Both the position numbers and the translations under genes were made by a program. A DNA stretch of 64,000 bases, from contig NZ_BMER01000001.1 of the NCBI RefSeq assembly GCF_014636865.1, forward strand, positions 1,228,718 through 1,292,717, read 5' to 3'. The DNA is from Parapedobacter pyrenivorans (GTDB taxonomy: Bacteria; Bacteroidota; Bacteroidia; Sphingobacteriales; Sphingobacteriaceae). The number at the start of each line of letters is the position of its first letter. Within the stretch, counting starts at the first letter, position 1. Below, in pieces: positions 9,735-18,196 of this stretch. Under the pieces are notes generated by a model. It did no database searches. It saw only the letters and a list, made by a program, of their open reading frames with translations, and was not told the DNA's origin.

Positions 9735-10889
9735 TTATAAAAATATGGTCTTCCGCTCCGTCGCCGATTGAAGCCCTGCTTCGAGCACGCGTATGGTCTC
9801 CAAGCCGGTCTCAAAATTTGGGGTAACGGGGCTATTCGTTGCGATGGCATCGAGAAAATCGACCGCTGCATGCACGAAGGTGTGTTCATAGCCGATGATA
9901 TGGCCCGCCGGCCACCAATGGTCCACATAGGGATGGCTTTCGTCGGTCGCCAATATCGTGGCAAACCCTTTCATACCTGCCTTGCCACGATTGTCGTAAT
10001 ACTTGAGCTCATTGAGGTTTTCCAGATTAAAGACCAGGCTGCCTTCGCTTCCGTATACCTCAAACGTCAGTCGATTCTTCCTGCCATTGGCAAAGCGCGT
10101 AGCCTCAAAGGAGCCCACCGCTCCGTTGCTGAATCTCACCATCATCAATGCGGCGTCTTCCACCGTTACCTCGCCCGTGCCCAAACCGCTGGCCCCCGCT
10201 TTCAGGTTGCCTGTCTGCTGTTCTTCGGCCAATGGGCGTTTCGTGATAAAATCAGCCGTCATAGCCGTTACTTCACGAATCTCACCGATGAGGTACTGCG
10301 CCAAATCGACGCAGTGCGAGTTGAGGTCCCATTGCGGTCCTGCTTTGGCCGTTTCGGCGCGCAACTGCCATGTGAGTGGAAACCCGGGGTCTGTGATCCA
10401 GTCCTGCTGGTAAGCACATCGCCAGTGATATATCGAGCCGAGCTCGCCCGAAGCGATCAGCTTTTTAGCAAGCGCCACAGCCGGCACCCGCCGATAGTTA
10501 TGGTTTAGGTAATGGGTAACCTTATTTTCTTCACAAACCCGCAACATCTCTTGCGCTTGCCGGATGTCCATGGCCATGGGTTTCTCACAGAAAATGTGTT
10601 TACCTGCGCGTGCAGCGGCAATGGCTATTTCATAATGCAAGTATTGTGGCGTGGAGATGTCGATGATATCAATGTCATCACGTTCGATCACCTTTTTCCA
10701 GTCGGTTTCAATTTCTTCCCAGCCCCACTTTTCAGCGAAAGCAGCCACGTCCTTTTCGTGGCGGCCACAGGCCACCTTAAGTACCGGTTGCATCAGGGTA
10801 TCAAAAAACAATGGCGCTTTCAGCCATGCATTACTATGGGCTCTTCCCATAAACTTATACCCGATGATGCCGATATTGACACTTTTCAT
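9735..10889 (-). CDS. Gfo/Idh/MocA-family NAD(P)-dependent oxidoreductase
   Basis: 384-residue cytosolic sugar/polyol dehydrogenase. The N-terminal Rossmann fold begins IGIIGYKFMGRAHSNAW, and the family EKP motif is at 102-104 (FCEKPMAM). The C-terminal substrate domain contains QWDLNSHCVDLAQ, which supplies the typical Asp/His active-site residues. Start ATG 10889 overlaps the stop of the TIM-barrel gene by four bases (ATGA), indicating translational coupling. Family members oxidise ring hydroxyls of sugars, inositols or glycosides. Together with the coupled TIM-barrel protein it plausibly forms a dehydrogenase/isomerase pair acting on the imported substrate. Confidence 0.92.
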   Translation of the reverse strand: MKSVNIGIIGYKFMGRAHSNAWLKAPLFFDTLMQPVLKVACGRHEKDVAAFAEKWGWEEIETDWKKVIERDDIDIIDISTPQYLHYEIAIAAARAGKHIFCEKPMAMDIRQAQEMLRVCEENKVTHYLNHNYRRVPAVALAKKLIASGELGSIYHWRCAYQQDWITDPGFPLTWQLRAETAKAGPQWDLNSHCVDLAQYLIGEIREVTAMTADFITKRPLAEEQQTGNLKAGASGLGTGEVTVEDAALMMVRFSNGAVGSFEATRFANGRKNRLTFEVYGSEGSLVFNLENLNELKYYDNRGKAGMKGFATILATDESHPYVDHWWPAGHIIGYEHTFVHAAVDFLDAIATNSPVTPNFETGLETIRVLEAGLQSATERKTIFL

Positions 10890-11758
10890 TGATTCCCAGA
10901 TTTTAGTCGATTTGCAATATTTTTCAACTCCTTAATGCTTTCCTTTACCACAGCTTCTTCCTGATTGGCATACGATGGGTGCAGGAAATCCACCTCAACG
11001 GCAAGAAATCCCGTATAGCCCTGATCTTCGAGCAACTGTGCGAGTTGATCATTGGCAATCAACCCCTTGCCGGTCGGCACACATGAAAAAAAGTACCATT
11101 CGTTTACCGGAACTTCTTTCACCGGGATCATATCCTTGATGTGGGTTGCAAAGACATGCGGGGCCAGCTTTTCCATGGCCTGGATAGGGTCATCCAATAC
11201 CCGCAGGAAGTTTCCCGAGTCAAAGTTGACACCGAAGTTAGGAGATGCCACGTTGTTGACCAAACGGAGTATCTCATCCGAATTGTAGTCGATGTGGTTT
11301 TCTACCGCGAGTTTTACACCCAGTTTAGACGCCAATTTGGTCGCTTCCGTAAATAGCTCGGATAGCTTCTCCAATTGCGGTTCGTGTGGCAGAAACCGAA
11401 ATTCCAGGCTGCTGCCCACTACCCGCATTACATCAGCCCCAATCTTGGGTGCATATTCGATATGCCGCAGCATATCCTCAAACGCCTGTTCATTTTGCCC
11501 ACCTTCCAGTCCATCCGGATGCCCCCAGGCGTACACACTATCATACCCCGATCGGTCTAACCACTGTTTAATGCCGGCTAAATAGGCATCGTCGAAGCGG
11601 GGGATGAAGCACGACTCCAGGGAAATGCCATCAATACCCAAATCATCCACTTTTTCCATGAACCCTTCAAAACTGAGTTCCTTTTCGGGTCTGTCCTGTC
11701 CGGGATAGACCTCACCGAATAAACGGTGGAAGCAATAACTATCTATTCCTACTTTCAT
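10886..11758 (-). CDS. Cytosolic sugar-phosphate isomerase/epimerase-like TIM-barrel protein
   Basis: 290-residue xylose-isomerase-like TIM barrel without a signal peptide, unlike the two exported family members in this operon. Candidate metal ligands sit in the expected order: AVENHIDY (Glu), NFDSGNF (Asp), ATHIKDM (His) and AVEVDFLHP (Glu). It overlaps the Gfo/Idh/MocA start by four bases and lies 33 bp after the MFS gene. The likely reaction is isomerisation or epimerisation of a keto-sugar. Exact specificity, for example towards inosose, 3-keto-glycoside or tagatose-type substrates, is undetermined. Confidence 0.88.
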   Translation of the reverse strand: MKVGIDSYCFHRLFGEVYPGQDRPEKELSFEGFMEKVDDLGIDGISLESCFIPRFDDAYLAGIKQWLDRSGYDSVYAWGHPDGLEGGQNEQAFEDMLRHIEYAPKIGADVMRVVGSSLEFRFLPHEPQLEKLSELFTEATKLASKLGVKLAVENHIDYNSDEILRLVNNVASPNFGVNFDSGNFLRVLDDPIQAMEKLAPHVFATHIKDMIPVKEVPVNEWYFFSCVPTGKGLIANDQLAQLLEDQGYTGFLAVEVDFLHPSYANQEEAVVKESIKELKNIANRLKSGNQ

Positions 11759-11791
11759 GATGTTCCTTTCATACCTACAAAAATCATAACC

Positions 11792-13072
11792 TTACTGCAT
11801 AGCTGTACTTGCCTTTCCGGCAGCACGCTTCCTTCTTGACAAATGGAGGGCAGCAAATACAACAACAAGTATCCCTGGGAGTACCGAAGCCAGACGCAAC
11901 GTATACGCGCCTGCATTAAGCTTCAGATCTGCCCAAAGCTGCATATCCGCTCCATCGGTCGAATCTTTTAGTTGCTCGACTGAAAAGCCGATGGGAACGG
12001 CGCCCAATAAATGAGTATCGAAGATTTGACCCAGCCAAGGCAATGCCAACGCCGTCGAAAAAAGCCCCGCTCCGCCCATTAACGACAAACCCAATGGCCC
12101 GGTTTTGGGAAGATTCTCCGAAACGAACCCGATCATTGTGGGCCAGAAAAAGCAGATGCCCATGGCGAAAATCCCTGCGGCCAAGAACGACAGATATCCG
12201 TGCGCATATCCCAATAATTGCAAGCCTAAAAAAGAAAGGACAGCCGATACAAAAAGCAGTTGCGTTACACTAAGGTGTTTCAGGATGTGCCTTGCATTGG
12301 CCCGTCCGATGGTCATAATGCCGTTGATAAACACCAATAACAAGATGGAGTGTACCCCCACCGCCGATAGCAACTCTACAATCCATTGGTTGGTAGCCAA
12401 CTCGGTAGCAGCGGTAAGCAACATGCAACACAACATTAATAGGAATAGCGGGCTCAGACACGCACGGAACATTTCCCGGTCAGATACACCCAGCTTCACT
12501 CGCTCAGATTTCGGGAAACGCTGCTTCCAGAACATTGCGCCGTAGGCTAATGTCGGAATCAACATCACAACCATTTGAACTTTCCAATTAAATCCCGCGG
12601 AGGTTAATAGGTAAGCCAATACCCCGCCGATGACAATACCGCCCGGAAACCAGATGTGCCAGTCATTTATCCGTTTAGTTTTATCCTCGTCCGCATAGAT
12701 ACTGCTCAACATGGAATAGCTTGCCGATTCGACAAAGCCATTGGCTAAGCCCACAAGCAAGGTTGATAAAAATAGCGACCGGTAGTCAGACGAAAAAATT
12801 GTCCATACAATGCCGATGGCATGGCCAAGGAATGCCAACAGAAACAGCCGTCCCATCCCGATCCAGTCGCATAATACCCCACCCAATACCATCGCACCGG
12901 TAAATCCCCAAAAAGCCGCAGCCGCCACATTGCCAATCTGCATCGCGGTGAGCTCAAATTCTTCTCCCAATACACCCAGTAGATTGGCCCGGATCGCAAA
13001 GGTCAGTGCGGTCACTACCAAGGCTACACAGGAAGCCCTATAAATTCGTTTCGTATGGATATTTCCGCTCAT
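11792..13072 (-). CDS. MFS sugar permease
   Basis: 426-residue inner-membrane transporter with about 12 hydrophobic segments and a loop after TM2 (GGVLCDWIGMGRLFLL) resembling MFS motif A. It starts MSGNIHTKRIY at ATG 13072, 18 bp downstream of the perfect operator palindrome 13091-13110. As the first gene of the LacI-controlled operon, it most likely imports the glycoside or the product of the periplasmic enzymes. The C-terminus is basic (RRKRAAG). The fold assignment is firm, the substrate inferred only from context. Confidence 0.88.
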   Translation of the reverse strand: MSGNIHTKRIYRASCVALVVTALTFAIRANLLGVLGEEFELTAMQIGNVAAAAFWGFTGAMVLGGVLCDWIGMGRLFLLAFLGHAIGIVWTIFSSDYRSLFLSTLLVGLANGFVESASYSMLSSIYADEDKTKRINDWHIWFPGGIVIGGVLAYLLTSAGFNWKVQMVVMLIPTLAYGAMFWKQRFPKSERVKLGVSDREMFRACLSPLFLLMLCCMLLTAATELATNQWIVELLSAVGVHSILLLVFINGIMTIGRANARHILKHLSVTQLLFVSAVLSFLGLQLLGYAHGYLSFLAAGIFAMGICFFWPTMIGFVSENLPKTGPLGLSLMGGAGLFSTALALPWLGQIFDTHLLGAVPIGFSVEQLKDSTDGADMQLWADLKLNAGAYTLRLASVLPGILVVVFAALHLSRRKRAAGKASTAMQ

Positions 13073-13090
13073 GGTTTTTAATTGGTGTTA

Positions 13091-13110
13091 AATAGTCAAC
13101 GTTGACTATT
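13091..13110. promoter_or_regulatory. Predicted LacI operator, perfect 20-bp palindrome
   Basis: The 14-bp core AGTCAACGTTGACT with flanking AAT/ATT makes a perfect 20-bp palindrome centred on AACGTT. It lies 18 bp upstream of the MFS start in the LacI-MFS divergent intergenic region. LacI-family dimers bind such CG-centred palindromes. It matches the elements at 13163-13176 and 4782-4795. Confidence 0.85.
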
Positions 13111-13162
13111 ATGGCGCAATTTTATAGATTAACTTCCAAACCGCCAAATTTTTTTACAAAAA

Positions 13163-13176
13163 AGTGAACGTTGACT
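13163..13176. promoter_or_regulatory. Predicted LacI operator upstream of the lacI-type gene
   Basis: AGTGAACGTTGACT, one mismatch from the perfect palindrome at 13091-13110, located 40 bp upstream of the regulator start. A TATTTTTG sequence (13186-13193), matching the Bacteroidota -7 element TAnnTTTG, follows it, so binding here would fit autorepression. The two sites are about 70 bp centre to centre, near seven DNA turns, which could allow looping. Confidence 0.8.
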
Positions 13177-13216
13177 ATTTTTTTGTATTTTTGTTTTTCA
13201 AGCTTACAATCGAAAA

Positions 13217-14299
13217 ATGGGGTCTGCAAAGAAACGAACCATAGGAATAAAAGATATTGCACGATATGCCGGTGTGTCCACAGGCCCAGTGGACAAGATT
13301 CTCAATAACCGCGGCGGCGTTTCCAAGGCAACCGAAGCCAAAATCCTCAAAGCCATCGAGGAACTGGGATACCAGCCCAATATATTTGCAAGCCGACTCA
13401 AATCGGCCAAAGAGTACCGTATCGCTGTCATCATGCCTTACGCCACGCATGATATCCCTTATTGGGGCCACCATCAGCAAGGCTTCGATGCTGCGATGCA
13501 TGAACTAAGCCCCTATGGTATTGAACTGGAGGCGTTATCCTTTAGCCAAAACAACACCCTTTCGTTTAAAGACGCCGTATCAAAAGCGATTCTCGGTAAT
13601 TTTCAGGGAATACTCATGGTGCCAGTATTTCACCAAGATACCGAGCGTCTGCTCAACGCCACCGCTAGAAAAAACATCCCGGTGGTTTTTTTTGACAGCA
13701 ACATCAGCGGGCTTGGACAGCTATCCTTTATCGGCCAGCATTCACGAGATAGCGGATACACAGCTGCCGAAATCATGGCGCGATGCGTGCCTGACCAATC
13801 TAAAATTCTGATCGCAACCATCAAGAAAAAAGACGACAATCACCTGCATTTCGCAAGCCGAGAAGCCGGCTTCATCAGCTATTTCAAAGAGAAAAGCCAC
13901 CGATTGATTACCTTTGAGAACCGAGTCGAAGACGAACAAACCATCGGAAAAGAACTGCTCGATATTATTCAATCAACCCCCGCCCTGTCAGGCATCTTTG
14001 TAACCAACGATATCCACAAATTGATTCGGCTACTTCCCGCAAGTGCCTTAGACAAGCTATGTCTGATTGGTTATGACTTAATCGATGCGAACATCGAATA
14101 CCTAAAAAAGGAGCACATCAGTTTTCTTATCTCCCAACAACCGCAGATGCAAGCTTACAAAGGGATTAGGGTACTATACGAATACCTGATCCTTAAGAAG
14201 AAACCCAGTCCCGAGATCTTCGTACCTATAGATATTATCACCCCTACCAACATCAAGTATTACAATACGATAGAGTTACGGGATGCTGTGCAGTTTTAA
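13217..14299 (+). CDS. LacI-family transcriptional regulator
   Basis: 360-residue repressor/activator. The N-terminal helix-turn-helix (about 8-60) reads IKDIARYAGVSTGPVDKILN, a variant common in Bacteroidota in place of the classical VSxxTVSR. The rest is a periplasmic-binding-like effector domain with the two-lobe pattern (IAVIMPYATHD, QGILMVPVF, LIGYDLIDANI). It is transcribed divergently from the MFS operon, with two operator palindromes in the 144-bp intergenic region and a third before susC. It probably senses an intermediate of the locus 1 pathway. Start ATG 13217 matches the family N-terminal length. Confidence 0.95.
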   Translation: MGSAKKRTIGIKDIARYAGVSTGPVDKILNNRGGVSKATEAKILKAIEELGYQPNIFASRLKSAKEYRIAVIMPYATHDIPYWGHHQQGFDAAMHELSPYGIELEALSFSQNNTLSFKDAVSKAILGNFQGILMVPVFHQDTERLLNATARKNIPVVFFDSNISGLGQLSFIGQHSRDSGYTAAEIMARCVPDQSKILIATIKKKDDNHLHFASREAGFISYFKEKSHRLITFENRVEDEQTIGKELLDIIQSTPALSGIFVTNDIHKLIRLLPASALDKLCLIGYDLIDANIEYLKKEHISFLISQQPQMQAYKGIRVLYEYLILKKKPSPEIFVPIDIITPTNIKYYNTIELRDAVQF

Positions 14300-14412
14300 C
14301 GCACCCTCAATCTCCCCCCCAAAAGAGGGATGTCTTGACAACGTTAAATCGCCGACCTTCGTTTTCGAACAATTGAGCATCTACTACCATTTATTCTGAC
14401 AAACATCTTATT

Positions 14413-15906
14413 ATGTCTAACTGTAATTTAACGTTTTACAAGAAAACCGACGGAAAAAAGGGAACCGATGGTTACAAGAACTATGATGGGCCGCAGGCTG
14501 TTGCAGACCTAAGCAAGGTTTTATGGGAAGGGATAACCTCCAATAACGATATGAAAGACGATATCAGCTGGGTCGACACCAGTTCCCAGGCCTGGGTACG
14601 GGTCTATTCCAAAGCCAACTTTCAGGGTAGAACAGCGCTCATCGGGCCCGATCAGCATGTCAGTATGAAAACGATCCGAGACGAGAGCGACGAGGACGAC
14701 ATGGATGACACCATCGAGAGTTTCCAGCTTTATGATCACAAGCCTGATGTTAACACCAGCACGATTATTAACAACCTATTGGCGCTCTATCCCGGGTCCG
14801 TGCGGTCTCGGAAAAATAATCGTTACGAAACAGAATGGTACGCGCAAGACTCCCAGTACCGTATCTACGATCCCTCCATCCAACTAAGCGGCAACACGTT
14901 AAGTTTCAGCATGGACCTCGATCATATCCAGCTCGAACAAGACGATCATGCCGTCATAACCTTCAGTATGGATTTAAACGGTGGTTTTGTTGATCAGATC
15001 AAAGTGACGTATGATATCGCCGACGCGACACAAGTTCCCGAATGGGCCATTAAGTTGATCGACGGCACCATCGAAGCGGCCAAATACGGTGCAATGGCCA
15101 TTGCCGATGGCGCCGTGATCGTCCTGACTGATGGGGTGGGCGTAGTTGCCACGGTAGAAATTAATCGACTCATTAAATACACTGCAGAAGCACTGACGTT
15201 CTGCGTCGATCATCTAAATATCGTACTCGGCGCGGTTTTCAAACTTCAGAGCGACGGCGGGACAGCCAACTTCCCGGCCATTGTGTCGCACGGTATCGCC
15301 AGGCTTATACTCGCTTATTATCAAGAATTATATGGGCCCGATCCGCATGATGCACTGGGGTTTAATGAACAACGCTTTTTAAACACACTGGATAAAAACC
15401 CATGGCAATATACCAAGCACAATCCATTCGTAGAATTCAGCGAAGACGCCTATTCCTACCGGTCATATTACCCCGATAACACATTTTTCTACGCCAAGGG
15501 CGGAGCATTGTCTACTGTCAAGATCGATGCAATCACAGACAACCGCATCGATGACCACCTGGTCTTGCAGGCTATCTTCGATCCGTATGGCAAGCTGTTC
15601 GCTGTGGCTGGATGCATCGATATTTTTTCCATAAAAAATAATACTTCAGATTACACGATGCCCGCAAGCGGTGTGTTTGCTTACAATGCCGAAGGGACGA
15701 TGATTCATGTCCTTCAGGGCGGTGAGGAGGTAACCGAAGTACAGAGCTATGACTCGTTGGAGACTGCCTTTGCCGATAGTCTGAGGAGTGCGCTGCGTCA
15801 AGCGGGAGACGAATACGACATCAAGCTAACGAATCAGCAGATCACCTTGATCGATGCATCCATCCGGGTTTTGAAGGCCATGGGTGAAGCAATCGCAAAT
15901 GGTTGA
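14413..15906 (+). CDS. Uncharacterised protein with a beta/gamma-crystallin-like N-terminal segment
   Basis: 497 residues, no signal peptide. The N-terminal ~105 residues include WVRVYSKANFQGRTALIGP, which resembles a beta/gamma-crystallin motif (aromatic, then FxG), and an acidic patch ESDEDDMDD. A central hydrophobic region (about 205-275; AIADGAVIVLTDGVGVVAT) could contact membranes. No known enzyme motif is visible in the remainder. The start at 14413 gives MSNCNLTFYKK. It is followed 42 bp later by two tandem exported paralogues, with which it may form a unit. I do not recognise the full-length family and assign no function. Confidence 0.75.
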   Translation: MSNCNLTFYKKTDGKKGTDGYKNYDGPQAVADLSKVLWEGITSNNDMKDDISWVDTSSQAWVRVYSKANFQGRTALIGPDQHVSMKTIRDESDEDDMDDTIESFQLYDHKPDVNTSTIINNLLALYPGSVRSRKNNRYETEWYAQDSQYRIYDPSIQLSGNTLSFSMDLDHIQLEQDDHAVITFSMDLNGGFVDQIKVTYDIADATQVPEWAIKLIDGTIEAAKYGAMAIADGAVIVLTDGVGVVATVEINRLIKYTAEALTFCVDHLNIVLGAVFKLQSDGGTANFPAIVSHGIARLILAYYQELYGPDPHDALGFNEQRFLNTLDKNPWQYTKHNPFVEFSEDAYSYRSYYPDNTFFYAKGGALSTVKIDAITDNRIDDHLVLQAIFDPYGKLFAVAGCIDIFSIKNNTSDYTMPASGVFAYNAEGTMIHVLQGGEEVTEVQSYDSLETAFADSLRSALRQAGDEYDIKLTNQQITLIDASIRVLKAMGEAIANG

Positions 15907-15948
15907 TGACCTTTGCTGCTGCTATCCGATAGGTCTATAAAAAGAGCG

Positions 15949-16677
15949 ATGAATAGCAGAAGAAATCGATTCAGGAGGAGTATCCGGGTCTTGGCCGCTG
16001 TCGTGGCGGGGCCGGTCATGTTGGCCGCAACGGAATATCAGCCTATACAGGCCACCGCTTCTTCGGCGTCAGGGGGCTGTCAGAGCACGGTCACAACAGG
16101 CAGCCTCAGTGCTACCACGGTAAGTAATTGGTATACCTTTGCTTCCAGCGGGGGTGGTCAAGTGGTCTTCCAGATCGGCGACGCCATCAACATCCGGCAC
16201 CGCGATTATCCAAACTTTGAAATCCAGCTATGGGGTGGAGAAACCTACCATACCTTCGAACACGAAAACCTGAATGGCAAGCACATCAAGGACTGGCTGG
16301 GCAATCGCCGCACGATCATCTTTCCCGACGGAGCCAAGGTGACGATAACCGTGGCGGGTACAGGCAGCGATCGGCGAGCGATATCCATGATGATCTATGA
16401 AGGTACACAGGTGCATCGGCTCGACCCGTCAACCGGGCAGCTTGAATATTCCCGCGAATTGTCAACGGAAGCGGTCCGCGAGCTAGACGATGCCGAAGCC
16501 GATGGCGAAACAAGTACTTTCGAGATCACCGGCAGCGGCTTGGTCTACTGCACCCTGTATACAGAAAATGTACCCGGGCAGAAAGTAGAAAGCCGCTATG
16601 ACCTGGGTTCATTGGTACTGGGCAATGACAACCAGATCAACGACTATTTTGACGATCCACGTATTGGCCATACCTAA
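15949..16677 (+). CDS. Uncharacterised exported protein, first of a tandem paralogue pair
   Basis: 242 residues beginning MNSRRNRFRRSIRVLAAVV, a basic then hydrophobic export signal. ATG 15949 is preferred over an upstream TTG at 15913 because it directly precedes that signal. Segments RRTIIFPDGAKVT, YEGTQVH, DAEADGE and LYTENVPGQK recur in the next gene, showing they are duplicates. Cysteines occur near the mature N-terminus and near the C-terminus. Predicted to be beta-rich. No family recognised. Confidence 0.75.
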   Translation: MNSRRNRFRRSIRVLAAVVAGPVMLAATEYQPIQATASSASGGCQSTVTTGSLSATTVSNWYTFASSGGGQVVFQIGDAINIRHRDYPNFEIQLWGGETYHTFEHENLNGKHIKDWLGNRRTIIFPDGAKVTITVAGTGSDRRAISMMIYEGTQVHRLDPSTGQLEYSRELSTEAVRELDDAEADGETSTFEITGSGLVYCTLYTENVPGQKVESRYDLGSLVLGNDNQINDYFDDPRIGHT

Positions 16678-16688
16678 ACGCACACACG

Positions 16689-17393
16689 ATGAATAGATTA
16701 TTGATGTTTTTGCTCCTATGTTTTCTGGCAAGCTGCAGGAAAGATAAGCCCACGCAAGAGCCGCTGCCCATACTCGGTACTTGCCAGGCCGTAAGCGAGT
16801 CGGGTTGTTTCAGTACGACCACTGCAAACGGCCTGCTTACCTACACCACCAGCGGGGGCGGTGAGATCATTGCCGACCTCGGATCGCCGGGATACCAGAC
16901 TATCTATATTCGCCACCGCATGTATCCGGCGCTCAATCTCACGCTTGTTGGGTACCGTTCACAGGGTGGCCGCACGTTCCATATGGAGCGCCTAAATAAT
17001 CGCCATATTAAAAACAGGCAATACAGCCGCCGCACGATTGTCTTTCCTGACGGGGCTAAGATGACGTTGGTGGCGGACAGTCCGGATGGTCCGGCGCGCT
17101 CGTTAAGTATTTATGATGGCACGCAGGCGCATCACTATAACCTCACGTGCGATGTATTGGAATACAGCAGCACCGCGTCAGCCGATCTGGCCCGCCGGAT
17201 GGATGAGGCCGAAGCCGATGGCGAGGCAGGCGGGATTGAAATCACAGAAAACGGAGTGCTGTTTTTCAATCTGTATACAGAGGATCAACCCGGCAAGGTC
17301 ATCAATAAGCGGTATAACCTCGGCGAGCTGCATCACAATGACCCCAGCAAGGTAACCGACCATTACGACGATCCCGGCCAGCCCAACACCTGA
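16689..17393 (+). CDS. Uncharacterised lipoprotein, second of a tandem paralogue pair
   Basis: 234 residues with lipobox FLASC (Cys16). It shares with the upstream gene the blocks RRTIVFPDGAKMT, YDGTQAH, EAEADGE, LYTEDQPGK and a C-terminal HYDDPG versus YFDDPR. The gap is 11 bp, so the two are co-transcribed. Anchoring differs: this copy is lipidated while its neighbour has a non-lipoprotein signal. Function unknown; the organisation suggests a surface or periplasmic pair. Confidence 0.78.
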   Translation: MNRLLMFLLLCFLASCRKDKPTQEPLPILGTCQAVSESGCFSTTTANGLLTYTTSGGGEIIADLGSPGYQTIYIRHRMYPALNLTLVGYRSQGGRTFHMERLNNRHIKNRQYSRRTIVFPDGAKMTLVADSPDGPARSLSIYDGTQAHHYNLTCDVLEYSSTASADLARRMDEAEADGEAGGIEITENGVLFFNLYTEDQPGKVINKRYNLGELHHNDPSKVTDHYDDPGQPNT

Positions 17394-17444
17394 TACTTAA
17401 GTAAAATATCGTCAAACGAAAGTGTCCGGCTAGCTCGGAGTTCA

Positions 17445-17739
17445 CTAGTCTTCCCTGATTGCTTTAATTGGATTGTTAGTCGCCGCGATGAAGCTACGGA
17501 TAAAAACAGTAGTTCCCGCAACAAAGAGGGTGGCCAGCAATCCCACGATAAAGTGTAGCGGTGTAATGCTGATTTGATAGGCAAATTCCTGTAGCCAGCT
17601 ATTCATGGCATACCAAGCAATGGGCACCGCGACAACAAAGGCAATGACAATCAGTAGGACGAAATCCCCTAAAAAGAGCATGGCAATATTTTGTACAGAT
17701 GCACCGAGTATTTTGCGTACACCGATCTCTTTACGAAGG
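17445..17739 (-). pseudogene. Truncated FtsX/MacB-type ABC transporter permease, C-terminal fragment
   Basis: About 97 residues of the end of a MacB/FtsX permease. They run from LRKEIGVRKILGASVQNIAM, the hallmark segment before the penultimate membrane helix, through two membrane spans to the typical C-terminal NNPIKAIRED. Everything upstream of base 17740 is missing: the sequence changes there to the end of an unrelated small gene whose stop codon lies inside the junction. Full-length family members are 400-800 residues, so this is a remnant left by deletion or rearrangement. It is not expected to be functional. Confidence 0.85.
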
Positions 17740-17991
17740 CTTATTTAAATTTCGTTCTTTTAAAAGAGCTGCCAACTCTTTGTTATTGTGTTTCGATTTA
17801 TTAATCAATACATATGCAAAAAACAAAGGGATTAGTGTCAGAAATCCCAAACTGTTTTTCATCACGCTGTAAAATACAATTCCTATCAGAAATCCTATCA
17901 ATACAGCATTAGTGATATTGGTTGATTTGCTTTTTTTGACTAGTTGTAATAATTCCTTGTCTGTTAATTCAGATAGACCTTTTTGCTTCAT
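17731..17991 (-). CDS. Small two-helix membrane protein
   Basis: 86 residues from ATG 17991 (MKQKGLSELTDKELL); ATG 18000 adds three residues. An N-terminal charged helix with a TDKELLQLVKK segment is followed by two hydrophobic spans (NAVLIGFLIGIVFYSV and LGFLTLIPLFFAYVLI) and a basic C-terminal tail ending LLKERNLNKPS. Small proteins of this layout are common in Bacteroidota with no known role. The last codons overlap the remnant FtsX sequence, so the final few residues may come from the rearrangement junction. AT-richer than neighbouring genes. Confidence 0.65.
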   Translation of the reverse strand: MKQKGLSELTDKELLQLVKKSKSTNITNAVLIGFLIGIVFYSVMKNSLGFLTLIPLFFAYVLINKSKHNNKELAALLKERNLNKPS

Positions 17992-18196
17992 CGGTGCCAT
18001 TGCGAGCTTTATTACTAGCCGTAAAAGTAAGGAAACTTCGGGAAATTTTGGATGCCGACGAAATAAACGTACCGCTTTCCCATAATTAGAACAGGTTTAG
18101 GTTGATAGCCCCTAATCCCATTGGGGCGGATTCCCGTTGTCTTTCAGATAACGAGTTTCTTTTGGTCATCCTATTGTCTGTTTAACATATCTTAAC

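Noticed and set aside
14334-14348. A fourth LacI operator (AACGTT core after the regulator gene)
   Set aside because: Flanks read TGAC and AAAT, which do not match the AGTC/GACT half-sites.
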